Shown here: positions 27,926 through 36,884 of the stretch, one piece after another | Position numbering within the stretch: position 1 is the first letter of the stretch | Layout: the number at the start of each line of letters is the position of its first letter | From: an uncultured Pelagibacteraceae bacterium | Lineage (GTDB): Bacteria; Pseudomonadota; Alphaproteobacteria; Pelagibacterales; Pelagibacteraceae | Assembly (NCBI GenBank): GCA_902610315.1 | Contig: CACLVA010000002.1 | Coordinates: forward strand, 62,001 to 126,000 | Direction: 5' to 3' | Length of the DNA: 64,000 nucleotides | Translations under genes and position numbers: made by a program | Notes under the pieces: model-generated | Told to the model about the DNA's origin: nothing | Seen by the model: only the letters and a program-made list of their open reading frames with translations | Database searches by the model: none

Positions 27926-30469
27926 ATGGACAAAAGTGAAATAGATCAAAAATCTAAAATAAAACCTATTGCTATGTACGACGAGATGAGCTCGTCATAC
28001 TTATCATACGCGATGAGCGTTATTGTTAGCAGAGCATTACCAGATATTAGAGATGGATTAAAACCAGTACACAGAAGAATAATTTATGCCATGTACAAAG
28101 GAGGTTTTGATTGGTCAAAACAATTTAGAAAATCTGCCAGAATTGTTGGTGATGTTATTGGTAAATATCACCCTCATGGAGATCAAGCTGTTTATGATGC
28201 TTTAGTTAGAATGGTACAAGATTTTTCAATGAGTGTTCCACTTATTGATGGACAAGGAAACTTTGGTTCTGTCGACGGAGATCCACCTGCTGCGATGAGA
28301 TATACAGAAACAAGACTTTCTAAAATAGCTGAGTATTTAATTGAGGATATAGAAAAAAATACTGTAGATTTTAAAAGCAATTATGATGAAACAGAAAAAG
28401 AACCGGTTGTTTTACCAGCTCAATATCCAAATTTATTAGTTAATGGTGCTGGAGGAATTGCGGTGGGAATGGCGACTAGTATACCGCCACATAATCTTGG
28501 TGAAGTAATAAATGCCACACAAGCTTTAATTAATAATAAAGATATTAAAATTAATGAATTAATGAAACATATACCTGGCCCAGATTTTCCAACTGGTGGA
28601 ACAATCATTGGTAAAGATATAATAAAAACAGGTTATAAAACAGGCAGAGGTTCTTTTAAAATTAGAGGTGATATCAATATAGAGCAGTTAAAAAATGGCA
28701 AAGAAAGATTAGTAATTACAAATATTCCCTATCAAATAAACAAATCTGTATTAAATGAAAAGATTGTAGAATTAATAAGAGATAAAAAGATTGAAGGTAT
28801 AAGCGATATTAGAGATGAGTCGAATAGGGAAGGGATTAGAGTTGCAATAGATTTAAAAAGAAACACTGAACCAGAAACTGTTAAAAGACAACTTTATAAA
28901 TACACATCTTTAGAGTCTTCATTTAGTTTTAATACTTTAGCAATCGTAGACAAGAAACCAAAGAATTGTAATTTAAAAGACTTTTTAGAATCTTTTCTAA
29001 AATTTAGAGAAGACGTAGTAACAAAAAAAACAAAATTTGATTTAAAAAAAGCAGAAGACAGAGCTCACATTTTAATCGGTCTTTCCGTAGCTGTTGAAAA
29101 TATTGATAAGATTATTAAGATAATTAGAAATTCAAAAAATCCTGAAATCGCAAAAGAAACATTAATTAAAACAAAATGGAAAATTAAATCAACTCAAAAA
29201 TTTATAAAACTTATAGAGAAAAAAAATACTATCACAGCATATTCTTTTTCAATAGATCAGGTAAATTCTATTTTAGAATTAAGATTACAAAAGCTTACAG
29301 CACTGGGTATCAATGAAATAGAAACTGAGATTAAAAAATTGTCTGACTTAATTATCCAATATAAAAAGATTCTAACTTCTAGAAAAGAATTATTAAAAGT
29401 AATCAATAACGATTTGAATTTAATAAAAGAAAAATACTCTAATCCAAGGAGAACAAAAATAATTGATGCTATATTAAATTATGATATTGAAGAAACTATT
29501 CAAAAAGAATCTGTGATTATAACTGTAACTCTACAAGGTTACATTAAACGAGGTGCTTTAAGCAGTGTAAGAGCACAGAAAAGAGGTGGTAAGGGAAAGG
29601 CTGGAATTAAAACAAGAGAACAAGACTCTGTTGTGCAAACTTTATCCGTAAACACACATACATCAGTTCTCTTTTTTTCAACAGAAGGATTAGTATATAA
29701 ATTAAAAGCGTGGAAAATACCTGAGGGCACTTCTATTTCAAGAGGTAAGTCCTTGTACAACATTTTACCTTTAAAAAACCATCAATCTATAAGCTCTATA
29801 ATGCCTTTGCCTGAAGAAAAATCAGAGTGGAAAAATCTTAATATAGTTTTTGCAACCTCAAAAGGCAAAATAAGAAAAAACTCTCTTGAAGATTTTATTA
29901 ATATAAACGCATCTGGAAAAATTGCGATGAAACTTGATCCTGACGACAAAATTATCGGTGTAAAAATATGTAGAGAGGATCAAGATATTATACTTAGTTC
30001 ACTAAACGGTAAATCTATAAGATTTAATGTTGAAAAGATTAGATTATTTAAAGGCAGATCTTCTAAGGGAATAAGAGGTATAAACCTAAAAGAAAAAGAT
30101 ATGATCGTATCGTTGTCTACTATTGATAAAGATACAAAAAATGGAAAAAAAGGTGATAAATTTATTTTATCAATCACCGAAAACGGCTTTGGAAAAAGAA
30201 CAGCTTCAAATGACTTTAGAGTAACAAATAGAGGAGGAAAAGGAATAATAGGTATAGTTAATTCCTCTAGAAATGGAAATGTGTCTTCTTCGTTCCCAGT
30301 TTATGAGGGTGATGAAATTTTGATATCTACAAACAAGGGAAGAGTAATTAGAGTTGCGGTTAAAGAAATAAGAATTGCTGGACGTAATACACAAGGAGTT
30401 AGAATAATCAGATTATCAGGAGATGAAAAAGTTGTTTCAGCAATAAAAATTGATGATAACTTAATATAA
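27926..30469 (+). CDS. gyrA: DNA gyrase subunit A
   Basis: Breakage-reunion subunit of gyrase introducing negative supercoils. 847 residues. The N-terminus has [20 protein letters not shown] and [14 protein letters not shown]. The catalytic Tyr is in [13 protein letters not shown] GyrA box is seen as QKRGGKG (usual QRRGGKG) at about residue 552, which distinguishes it from ParC, and repeated beta-pinwheel blades follow. One Ser precedes the Asp in the quinolone region (VYDALVRM nearby), not analysed further. It abuts coaD with a one-base overlap. Confidence 0.95.
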   Translation: MDKSEIDQKSKIKPIAMYDEMSSSYLSYAMSVIVSRALPDIRDGLKPVHRRIIYAMYKGGFDWSKQFRKSARIVGDVIGKYHPHGDQAVYDALVRMVQDFSMSVPLIDGQGNFGSVDGDPPAAMRYTETRLSKIAEYLIEDIEKNTVDFKSNYDETEKEPVVLPAQYPNLLVNGAGGIAVGMATSIPPHNLGEVINATQALINNKDIKINELMKHIPGPDFPTGGTIIGKDIIKTGYKTGRGSFKIRGDINIEQLKNGKERLVITNIPYQINKSVLNEKIVELIRDKKIEGISDIRDESNREGIRVAIDLKRNTEPETVKRQLYKYTSLESSFSFNTLAIVDKKPKNCNLKDFLESFLKFREDVVTKKTKFDLKKAEDRAHILIGLSVAVENIDKIIKIIRNSKNPEIAKETLIKTKWKIKSTQKFIKLIEKKNTITAYSFSIDQVNSILELRLQKLTALGINEIETEIKKLSDLIIQYKKILTSRKELLKVINNDLNLIKEKYSNPRRTKIIDAILNYDIEETIQKESVIITVTLQGYIKRGALSSVRAQKRGGKGKAGIKTREQDSVVQTLSVNTHTSVLFFSTEGLVYKLKAWKIPEGTSISRGKSLYNILPLKNHQSISSIMPLPEEKSEWKNLNIVFATSKGKIRKNSLEDFININASGKIAMKLDPDDKIIGVKICREDQDIILSSLNGKSIRFNVEKIRLFKGRSSKGIRGINLKEKDMIVSLSTIDKDTKNGKKGDKFILSITENGFGKRTASNDFRVTNRGGKGIIGIVNSSRNGNVSSSFPVYEGDEILISTNKGRVIRVAVKEIRIAGRNTQGVRIIRLSGDEKVVSAIKIDDNLI

Positions 30470-30963
30470 TGAAAAAAGTTATTTATCCAGGAACATTTGA
30501 CCCAATTACTTTTGGACATATAGATTTAATTAAAAAAGCATTAAATATTTTTGATAATCTTATAATTGCGATTTCAGACGGTAATAATAAAGAATATTTA
30601 TTTTCAGCTGAAGAGAGAGAATATTTAGTGAAAAAATCCCTTTTTAGTGATCTTAAATTTAAAAAGAAGCAAATAAAAGTAGTAACATTTAATACTTTAA
30701 CGACTGATTTTTGTAAAAAAATGAAATGCAACGTGATCCTTAGAGGACTTAGAGCAACATCAGATTTTGAATATGAGTTTCAACTTTCTGGAATGAATAA
30801 AAAATTAAATGATAAAATTGAAACTGTATTTTTAATGTCTGACCCTCAGAATCAAATTATTTCATCTAAATTAGTAAAAGAGATTGCCGATTTAAAAGGA
30901 AATGTGAAAAAATTTACTACAAAAAGTGTATTAAAACATTTAAAAATAAAATTAAATGATTAG
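30469..30963 (+). CDS. coaD: Phosphopantetheine adenylyltransferase
   Basis: Penultimate step of coenzyme A synthesis: 4'-phosphopantetheine plus ATP gives dephospho-CoA. 164 residues. The nucleotidyltransferase motif is YPGTFDPITFGHIDLI (T/HxGH), with ILRGLRATSDFEYEFQLSGM in the middle and the ISS-type motif QIISSKLVKEIA near the C-terminus. It sits between gyrA and the cyclophilin gene and overlaps both. Confidence 0.95.
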   Translation: MKKVIYPGTFDPITFGHIDLIKKALNIFDNLIIAISDGNNKEYLFSAEEREYLVKKSLFSDLKFKKKQIKVVTFNTLTTDFCKKMKCNVILRGLRATSDFEYEFQLSGMNKKLNDKIETVFLMSDPQNQIISSKLVKEIADLKGNVKKFTTKSVLKHLKIKLND

Positions 30964-31507
30964 AGTATTAATCTTAATATTTTTATTTATTAGTTCTAAT
31001 TTATCAGCGGAGGAAAATACTATGATTTTAAAATTAAAAGACGGTGAAGTGAAAATTGAATTATTTCCAGATGTAGCTCCAGGCCATGTTAAGAGAATAA
31101 AAGAATTAGCAAATTCTGGAAAATATAACGGTGTTGTATTTCATAGAGTAATAGATGGATTTATGGCTCAAACAGGTGATGTACAATTTGGTAATTCGGA
31201 CAGCAAAGAATTTAATTTGAGTAGAGCAGGTATGGGCGGTTCTGATTTACCAGATTTAAAAGCTGAATTTAATAATTTACCACATGAAAGAGGAACATTG
31301 TCTATGGCCAGATCTCAAAATCCAGATAGCGCTAATAGTCAATTCTTTATTTGTTTTCAACCAGCTCCATTTTTAGACAGACAATATACTGTATTCGGTA
31401 AAGTAATTAGTGGAATGGAATTTGTTGATAAAATTAAAAGAGGCGACTCGAATAATAACGGAGCTGTGACTGATCCAGATAAGATAATATCTTTTAAATC
31501 AGAATAA
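30956..31507 (+). CDS. Exported cyclophilin-type peptidyl-prolyl isomerase
   Basis: Catalyses cis-trans isomerisation of proline bonds. 183 residues. A signal peptide (VLILIFLFISSNLSA) precedes the cyclophilin domain, so it likely acts in the periplasm. Catalytic and binding motifs: FHRVIDGFMAQTGD with the active Arg, ERGTLSMARSQNPDSANSQF, FFICFQPAPFLDRQYTVFG. It overlaps coaD by 8 bp. The usual alphaproteobacterial queA between this gene and tgt is not present here. Confidence 0.92.
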   Translation: MIRVLILIFLFISSNLSAEENTMILKLKDGEVKIELFPDVAPGHVKRIKELANSGKYNGVVFHRVIDGFMAQTGDVQFGNSDSKEFNLSRAGMGGSDLPDLKAEFNNLPHERGTLSMARSQNPDSANSQFFICFQPAPFLDRQYTVFGKVISGMEFVDKIKRGDSNNNGAVTDPDKIISFKSE

Positions 31508-31516
31508 TTTTAATTA

Positions 31517-32629
31517 ATGACATTAAAAAAATTTAATTTTAATGTTCTTAAAAAAGAAAAATTTGCAAGACTTGGAAAAATAATTACTAGCCGTGGTACA
31601 ATAGATACTCCAGTATTTATGCCAGTTGGAACCCAGGCAACTGTTAAAGGTACATTTATTAAAGATGTTATTAAGGCTGGAAGTCAAATTGTTTTATCTA
31701 ATACCTATCATTTAATGATTAGACCCGGTGCAGATAGAGTTAAAAAAGCTGGTGGTCTACATAATTTTATGAACTGCAAAGTACCAATCTTAACTGATTC
31801 TGGCGGCTATCAAATTATGTCATTATCTAAGTTAAACAAAATTGATAGATCTAAAGGTGCAATATTTAATTCCCATATTGATGGAAAAAAATTCATATTA
31901 AGCCCAGAACAAAGTATTAAAATACAAAAAAAGCTAAACTCAGATATTGTTATGGTGCTAGATGAATGCCCAAGGAAAACATTAAGCTATGACACGATTT
32001 TAAATGCTGTAAATCTATCAACAGAATGGGCGAAACGATCAAAAAAAGAATTTGGAAGAAATAAACACAAAGCCCTCTTTGGTATTGTTCAAGGAGGTTT
32101 ATTTAATGATCTTAGATTAAAGTCATTAAAAGAACTAACAAAAATCGGGTTTGATGGATATGCTATAGGTGGATTGGCCGTAGGAGACTCTCAAAAAGAG
32201 ATGTTTAAGGTTTTAGATTATCTTAAGAACTACATGCCTATCAATAAACCTAGATATTTAATGGGTGTAGGAACACCTTCAGATATACTTGGATCTGTAA
32301 TGCGCGGCGTTGATATGTTTGATTGTGTATTACCAACTAGGGCTGGAAGAACAGGCCTAGCGTTTACTTGGAATGGAAAAGTGAATATTAGAAACTCAAA
32401 ATACAAAAAAGACAACAAACCACTCGATGAATCAGTAAAAATATTTGATTTAAATAAATACTCTAAAAATTATATTAATCACTTATTCAACACTAATGAA
32501 ATGTTGGGCTCTATGATTCTTACATTAAATAATATTAATTTTTATCAAGAATTAATGAGTGAAATTAGAGAGAATATTAAAAGAGGCACTTTTATCAAGT
32601 TTTATAGGAAATATGCTAATAAGTTATAA
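31517..32629 (+). CDS. tgt: tRNA-guanine transglycosylase, without the usual zinc site
   Basis: Exchanges the wobble guanine of tRNA-Asp, -Asn, -His and -Tyr for preQ1. 370 residues. Catalytic features are intact: TDSGGYQIMSLS with the Asp, GGLAVGDSQKEM, and FDCVLPTRAGRTG with the nucleophile Asp region. However, the C-terminal CxCxxC...H zinc site is missing: PLDESVKIFDLNKYS has Val, Ile and Leu at the three Cys positions, and the matching His is Asn. The alignment is by eye around the conserved PLD...YS...HL frame. The gene closes the ssb-gyrA-coaD-ppi run and precedes the split tRNA-Lys. Confidence 0.93.
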   Translation: MTLKKFNFNVLKKEKFARLGKIITSRGTIDTPVFMPVGTQATVKGTFIKDVIKAGSQIVLSNTYHLMIRPGADRVKKAGGLHNFMNCKVPILTDSGGYQIMSLSKLNKIDRSKGAIFNSHIDGKKFILSPEQSIKIQKKLNSDIVMVLDECPRKTLSYDTILNAVNLSTEWAKRSKKEFGRNKHKALFGIVQGGLFNDLRLKSLKELTKIGFDGYAIGGLAVGDSQKEMFKVLDYLKNYMPINKPRYLMGVGTPSDILGSVMRGVDMFDCVLPTRAGRTGLAFTWNGKVNIRNSKYKKDNKPLDESVKIFDLNKYSKNYINHLFNTNEMLGSMILTLNNINFYQELMSEIRENIKRGTFIKFYRKYANKL

Positions 32630-32680
32630 AATTTCGCATTGATAATTAAAAAATAATCACTATAAAAGTCAATTCTTTAT

Positions 32681-32718
32681 GGGCCGTTAGCTCAGTTGGT
32701 AGAGCAATTCCCTTTTAA
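32681..32718 (+). pseudogene. 5' half of tRNA-Lys(UUU), split at the anticodon loop
   Basis: 38 nt identical to positions 1-38 of the intact tRNA-Lys at 32960, ending with the loop CTTTTAA; the next bases (CATAG) diverge. A likely host promoter element TATAAA lies about 20 bp upstream (32661-32666). This is the left junction of the inserted element: the original tRNA gene has lost its 3' half here. Confidence 0.92.
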
Positions 32719-32722
32719 CATA

Positions 32723-32871
32723 GTGTACACATTAAATTTTATGTTTTTAAAGCAAAAAAAAGCTGATTCTATTTCGGTGTGCACAGAGTGTGCATAGAAT
32801 CTTGCATACCTTTCCTTGCGCAAAATTACACAGTTAAAATAATTGTGCGTGTTTGTTTGATAAAAGTGCAC
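32723..32871. repeat. Left GTGTGCAC repeat cluster
   Basis: Contains GTGTACAC (32723-32730), GTGTGCAC (32777-32784), GTGTGCAT (32788-32795) and GTGCAC (32866-32871). The middle pair lies inside an 8-bp inverted repeat, GATTCTAT (32765-32772) and ATAGAATC (32794-32801). The unit GTGTGCACAGAGTGTGCA (32777-32794) recurs near the right end with one mismatch. Candidate arm-type recombinase binding sites. No gene is visible in 32719-32959 apart from these. Confidence 0.7.
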
Positions 32872-32959
32872 ATATAGATTTATTTTATATTGAATAATTA
32901 AGGTTTATTTACTATATAAACGTCTTCATTGCATTTATTATAGCTATGCAAAGATTTGT

Positions 32960-33035
<76 letters not shown>

Positions 33036-33103
33036 TTAATCAATGATATCAACATTAATATTCAGTGTGTAAATACATCTTTTAAAAAAAATTGATTTTT
33101 TTC

Positions 33104-33120
33104 GTGCACACTGTGTGCAC
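33104..33120. repeat. Perfect palindrome after the internal tRNA-Lys
   Basis: GTGCACAC-T-GTGTGCAC, a perfect 17-bp palindrome built from the same unit as the end clusters. It lies 29 bp before the MORN gene start. Just upstream, AGTGTGTAAAT (33064-33074) also appears at 35163-35173 in the right cluster. It could be a recombinase arm site, an operator for the cargo genes, or part of a hairpin. Confidence 0.65.
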
Positions 33121-33148
33121 ACCCAATATAATTTGTTAGTTTTGGATT

Positions 33149-34420
33149 ATGAAAAAATTTTTGAAAATACTTGTTATGGTTTTTTTTTGGTATAACACAG
33201 CAACTGCTGAGAATGAGTCACCTCCTTGTCAAGGTGTGGATCATTTGCAATGGACAAATTGTTTCGGAACTTTTACCTTTTCAACTGGAGAAACTTATGT
33301 TGGTGAATGGAAAAATGGGATGAGTAATGGTCGAGGAACTGATACCTGGCCAGATGGAGGAACTTATGTTGGAGAATTTAAAGATAACCTTCCAAACGGA
33401 CAAGGAACTGAGACCTGGCCAGATGGGCAAACTTATGTTGGAGAATGGAAAGATGGAAGGAAAAACGGACAAGGTAATATAACTTTTGCAGATGGAGGAA
33501 CTTACGTTGGAGAATTTAAAGATGATATGAAAAACGGACAAGGTACTTATACTTATCCAGATGGAGGAACTTACGTTGGAGAATTTAAAGATGATATGAG
33601 AAACGGACAAGGTACTTATACTTGGCTAGATGGAGAAATTTATGTTGGAGAATTTAAAGATGGAGACAAAAACGGACAAGGTACTTATACTTGGCCAGAT
33701 GGGCAAACTTATGTTGGGGAATGGAAAGATGACTGGGAGAATGGACAAGGTAGGATTACTTATCCAGATGGAGGAACTTATGTTGGAGAATGGAAAGATG
33801 GTAAGAGAAATGGAAAAGGAACTCTTACCTGTCCAGATAAAGGAACTTATGTTGGAGAATATAAAGATGGTAAGAGAAATGGAAAAGGAACTTTAAACAG
33901 ACCAGCTCAAGGAACTTACGTTGGAGAATATAAAGATGGTAAGAGAAATGGACAAGGAACTGAGACCTATCCAGATGGAAGTACTTATGTTGGCAAATTT
34001 AAAGATGGAAAGAAAAATGGTCACGGAACTTATACAAGAACAGCAGGTCAAGGAACTTACGTTGGAAAATGGAAAAATGACCTTCCGAATGGACAAGGAA
34101 CTGAGACCTATCCAGATGGAAGTACTTATGTTGGAGTATATAAAGATGGAGAGTTAAACGGTCGAGGAACTTTTACCAGATCAGATGGATCGAAAGAAGT
34201 TGCAGAGTTCAAGGATGGTGAGTTAGTCAGAACAATTAGCAGCACTAAAAAAAAAGAAAGTTCTGGTGGAGAAAAAATTTTTATAGGTTATACTTACATA
34301 ACAATGATGGATAAAGGAATAGCAGATAATGGTATTTGGGGTACACGTTGCAATTACTCAGATGGTAGTTACAGAGAAATAAAATCATCAGATCCGGGTG
34401 GACCACCACCAAGATGTTAG
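33149..34420 (+). CDS. Exported MORN-repeat protein
   Basis: 423 residues: signal peptide (LKILVMVFFWYNTATA), a short Cys-containing stretch, then 13 full MORN repeats of 23 residues (consensus YVGEWKDGKxNGQGTxTxPDGGT) and a partial fourteenth (about residues 50-360), and a 60-residue tail with two cysteines ending PGGPPPRC. MORN repeats form an elongated beta-sheet rod used in membrane or surface binding; no enzyme domain is attached. It is cargo of the tRNA-Lys element, 12 bp upstream of the second cargo gene. Exact role unknown; a secreted or envelope structure is likely (inference). Confidence 0.9.
   Translation: MKKFLKILVMVFFWYNTATAENESPPCQGVDHLQWTNCFGTFTFSTGETYVGEWKNGMSNGRGTDTWPDGGTYVGEFKDNLPNGQGTETWPDGQTYVGEWKDGRKNGQGNITFADGGTYVGEFKDDMKNGQGTYTYPDGGTYVGEFKDDMRNGQGTYTWLDGEIYVGEFKDGDKNGQGTYTWPDGQTYVGEWKDDWENGQGRITYPDGGTYVGEWKDGKRNGKGTLTCPDKGTYVGEYKDGKRNGKGTLNRPAQGTYVGEYKDGKRNGQGTETYPDGSTYVGKFKDGKKNGHGTYTRTAGQGTYVGKWKNDLPNGQGTETYPDGSTYVGVYKDGELNGRGTFTRSDGSKEVAEFKDGELVRTISSTKKKESSGGEKIFIGYTYITMMDKGIADNGIWGTRCNYSDGSYREIKSSDPGGPPPRC
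33296..34195 (+). repeat. 69-bp tandem repeats encoding MORN units
   Basis: Thirteen in-frame units of 69 bp (one of 72), many near-identical at DNA level, for example the recurring stretch GAACTTATGTTGGAGAAT. High DNA identity between units points to recent duplication or recombination within the gene, so copy number may vary between strains. Frames on the opposite strand here are repeat shadows. Confidence 0.85.
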
Positions 34421-34431
34421 GTGAGTAATTA

Positions 34432-35076
34432 ATGGAAAAGAAATTTTCAGCTTCATTTAAAAAAAAGGGTAAAGATTTATATAATATAGCATTAGAAGCT
34501 ATTTTAAATTTAGATCTCAAACTTGTATCAGAAGATGATAAGAATTTAACAATTGATGCTAAAACACGAATGAATTGGGAAAATTTTGGCCTTAATCTAA
34601 ATCTTTCTATTAATGGTTCAAAAATCAAATTGAATAGTAGTACTTTTCAAGTGACTGACTGGGGCGAAAGTGAAAAAATTTCAAAGAAAATCTTTAATGA
34701 AATAAAAAAACTTTCTTTAAGTAAAAAAAAGAAAAAACCTGTTAAAAAAGAAAAAATTGAACAAAGTATACAAAAAACAAAAGAATCATCACAATCAAAT
34801 TTAATTTGGTGGATTTCAGGTGTTGTAGGTTTTGTTATTTTGTTAATGGTTATAGGCTCAGGTGGTAACAATTCAGGTACAAATGCAAATTCACAAACAT
34901 ATAGCTTTTCAAGTAAAAGAGTTGTCTGTACAGGAAATGGATGTGTAATAAAATGTTCTTACAGTGGGAGTAGCTTAGATTATTGGACAAAGTTTTATGA
35001 TGATGGATATCACGTTCGTCTTCCTCGTTGGGGTTGTCCTTTGAGATTAGACAAGAATGGTTATCCAGCTAATTAA
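34432..35076 (+). CDS. Single-span protein with Cys-containing exported tail, element cargo
   Basis: 214 residues, family not recognised. Residues 1-95 form a soluble alpha/beta domain (KFSASFKKKGKDLYNIALEA, MNWENFGLNLNLSING). A Lys-rich linker (97-109) and a membrane span at about 124-143 follow. The last 70 residues hold four Cys (166, 171, 175, 202) in VVCTGNGCVIKCSYSG and RWGCPLRL. It follows the MORN gene by 11 bp with ATTAATG at the start, so they form an operon. The two-part layout suggests a membrane-anchored sensor or effector (inference). Confidence 0.75.
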   Translation: MEKKFSASFKKKGKDLYNIALEAILNLDLKLVSEDDKNLTIDAKTRMNWENFGLNLNLSINGSKIKLNSSTFQVTDWGESEKISKKIFNEIKKLSLSKKKKKPVKKEKIEQSIQKTKESSQSNLIWWISGVVGFVILLMVIGSGGNNSGTNANSQTYSFSSKRVVCTGNGCVIKCSYSGSSLDYWTKFYDDGYHVRLPRWGCPLRLDKNGYPAN

Positions 35077-35091
35077 TTCCTACAAAATAAC

Positions 35092-35226
35092 TGCACACCA
35101 CAGATTTGAACACACCTTTAAATTTAATTAAATTTTATATGTGTGCACAGAATGTGCAAAAAAGTGTGTAAATTTTTAAAAAGACTCCATTAAAATAACC
35201 AGATTTTTGTGCACATTTTTGCACAC
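35092..35226. repeat. Right GTGTGCAC repeat cluster
   Basis: Contains TGCACAC (35092-35098), GTGTGCAC (35141-35148), TGTGCA (35153-35158), GTGTGT (35164-35169), GTGCAC (35209-35214) and TGCACAC (35220-35226). GTGTGCACAGAATGTGCA (35141-35158) matches the left-cluster unit at 17 of 18 bases. It fills the gap between the second cargo gene and the 3' tRNA half. Candidate arm sites for the recombinase that moved the element. Confidence 0.7.
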
Positions 35227-35271
35227 TATAAAAAAATTCCATAAAAAGGGAATGTCACTTCGTATGTAGTG

Positions 35272-35316
35272 CTTTTAAGGAATGGGTCGTTGGTTCGAGT
35301 CCAACACGGCTCACCA
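35272..35316 (+). pseudogene. 3' half of tRNA-Lys(UUU), right junction of the element
   Basis: 45 nt starting at the loop CTTTTAA and running to the encoded CCA, identical to the 3' part of the intact tRNA-Lys. The base before the core (G at 35271) and everything upstream are element sequence. Together with the 5' half at 32681 it accounts for the whole original gene, so this tRNA copy is non-functional. Confidence 0.92.
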
Positions 35317-35329
35317 TTTTAGTAAATAA

Positions 35330-36148
35330 CTAAATTGGTGGGTACTCATATCTTATTTTATCAATCCACCCATCAATATTTTCAATTCTTTGTTTCGATG
35401 ATGGATGTGTATTCATAAAAACAGGCGGCTCCTTACCTTTGTTAGCTTCTTTCATTCTTTCCCAGATTTTTATAGTTTCTCTAATATCATATCCTGAAAG
35501 TGATGAAAAAATTAAACCCAGGTAATCTGCTTCAGACTCTTGTTTACGAGTAAAAGGGTTCATAATTCCAATTTTGGATAACAGTCCAACAGTATCCATA
35601 CCTGTTGTTCTATTTACTTGTGAGAGTTTTCCACCAGAAAAAATGTCTAATAATTGGGTACCTGTTTGCAAAACAACACCTCTGCTTGCTCTCTCAACAG
35701 AATGTTTAGCTACTGCATGGGCAACTTCATGACCCATCACAGCTGCTAGCCCATCTTCATTTTTTGTAATTTCTAGCATACCTGTATAAACAGCTATTTT
35801 TCCTCCTGGCATACACCAAGCATTTTTCATTTTTTTATTATCTATTAATATATATTCCCATTGAAAATTAGATGTTGGGTCTGGAATATCTTTACTCTCA
35901 AAATAACGGCTAATCGAGTCTTCCATTTTTTTTCCAATTTCCTTAATAAGATTTAGTGATTTTATATCATCACTTAATTTCTCTTTTTCTTTAACTTTCT
36001 CGTATAATTGAGCTGCTTGTGCATTTAGTTTTGCTTCTGGTATTAGCTTTAATTGTTTTCTATCTGTTATTGGTACTGATCCACATGATGTAAGAAAATA
36101 ACCACAGCATCCACAACCAACTAAATTTAGAAATTTTCTTCTATCCAT
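35330..36148 (-). CDS. M48-family metallopeptidase, Tat-type lipoprotein
   Basis: Zinc metallopeptidase of the outer-membrane quality-control type (BepA/LoiP-like). 272 residues. The N-terminus MDRRKFLNLVGCGCC carries a twin-arginine motif, then LTSCGS as a lipobox, so it is probably exported by Tat and lipid-anchored. The active site is MGHEVAHAVAKHS (HExxH) with the third ligand in ESEADYLGL. TNEGKEPP-like segment FMNTHPSSKQRIENI is typical of the family end. It ends 13 bp from the 3' tRNA-Lys half. Confidence 0.88.
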   Translation of the reverse strand: MDRRKFLNLVGCGCCGYFLTSCGSVPITDRKQLKLIPEAKLNAQAAQLYEKVKEKEKLSDDIKSLNLIKEIGKKMEDSISRYFESKDIPDPTSNFQWEYILIDNKKMKNAWCMPGGKIAVYTGMLEITKNEDGLAAVMGHEVAHAVAKHSVERASRGVVLQTGTQLLDIFSGGKLSQVNRTTGMDTVGLLSKIGIMNPFTRKQESEADYLGLIFSSLSGYDIRETIKIWERMKEANKGKEPPVFMNTHPSSKQRIENIDGWIDKIRYEYPPI

Positions 36149-36190
36149 AATAATTATTTTCTTGTATTAATGTTAATTTATAAAATATAT

Positions 36191-36268
36191 ATGAATTTAA
36201 ACAATAAAATATTGTTATTTTTGTTTATTATCGCATTAATTTTCGTTATTTATTCATCTTATAACTAA
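36191..36268 (+). CDS. Possible 25-residue hydrophobic micro-ORF
   Basis: ATG at 36191, short polar start MNLNNK followed by a hydrophobic run (ILLFLFIIALIFVIYSS) and a stop one base before the next gene start. The layout, a single predicted span just upstream of the DUF502 gene, is that of a leader or micro-membrane protein. No Shine-Dalgarno is clear and A+T-rich DNA makes hydrophobic frames easily, so this is tentative. Confidence 0.3.
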   Translation: MNLNNKILLFLFIIALIFVIYSSYN

Positions 36269-36269
36269 T

Positions 36270-36884
36270 ATGTCTGATAAAAAAAAAATCTCTATTTTGG
36301 CTAGATTAAGAAATTATTTTTTAGCTGGCATTGTGGTTCTTGTACCAATTGGATTTACTTTATATTTAACAATTTTTTTAATTAAAATTTCATCCAAACT
36401 TCTTCCGAATGAAATTAATCCAAATAATTATTTACCTTTTTCGATACCAGGCTTAGAAATTTTATTATCCGTTATTATAATAATTATTGTTGGTGGAATT
36501 TCTTTATCCTTTTTTGGAAAAAGAATAGTTTCATTAATTAATGATATATTTAAAAAGATACCTATTCTGAGAACTATATATTCTGCAATAGGTCAAATGA
36601 CACAAAGTTTTACTTCAACAGGTAAAGATAAAAAAAGTGTTGTTTTAGTTGAATATCCAAAAAAAGGCTCTTGGGCAGTTGGGTTTGCAACAAAAGAAAA
36701 TGAAGGTGAAATTAGCAAAAAAGTCAACAAGCAAATGATCAATGTATTTGTACCAACCACTCCTAATCCTACAAGTGGATTTTTACTAATGTATCCTAAA
36801 GATGAAGTGATCTATTTAGATATGTCATTCGAAGAAGCTTCAAAATTTATAGTTTCTGCAGGAACATCAGACCCATCAAATTAA
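36270..36884 (+). CDS. DUF502 family membrane protein
   Basis: 204 residues, inner-membrane protein of unknown function. Two spans near the N-terminus (YFLAGIVVLVPIGFTLYLTI and ILLSVIIIIIVGGISLSFF) precede a conserved soluble part with PILRTIYSAIGQMTQSF, VVLVEYPKKGSWAVGFAT and VFVPTTPNPTSGFLLM, all hallmark segments of the family. It ends with a 4-bp overlap with the convergent recG. Adjacency of DUF502, recG and sdhE is common in alphaproteobacteria. Confidence 0.9.
   Translation: MSDKKKISILARLRNYFLAGIVVLVPIGFTLYLTIFLIKISSKLLPNEINPNNYLPFSIPGLEILLSVIIIIIVGGISLSFFGKRIVSLINDIFKKIPILRTIYSAIGQMTQSFTSTGKDKKSVVLVEYPKKGSWAVGFATKENEGEISKKVNKQMINVFVPTTPNPTSGFLLMYPKDEVIYLDMSFEEASKFIVSAGTSDPSN

Noticed and set aside
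33281-34157. Several open frames on both strands within the MORN gene
   Set aside because: They are repeat shadows: the 69-bp period is a multiple of three, so any frame free of stops in one unit stays open in all.
33296-34195. CRISPR-like regular spacing of repeats
   Set aside because: The repeats are contiguous 69-bp coding units with no unique spacers, and no cas genes are present.
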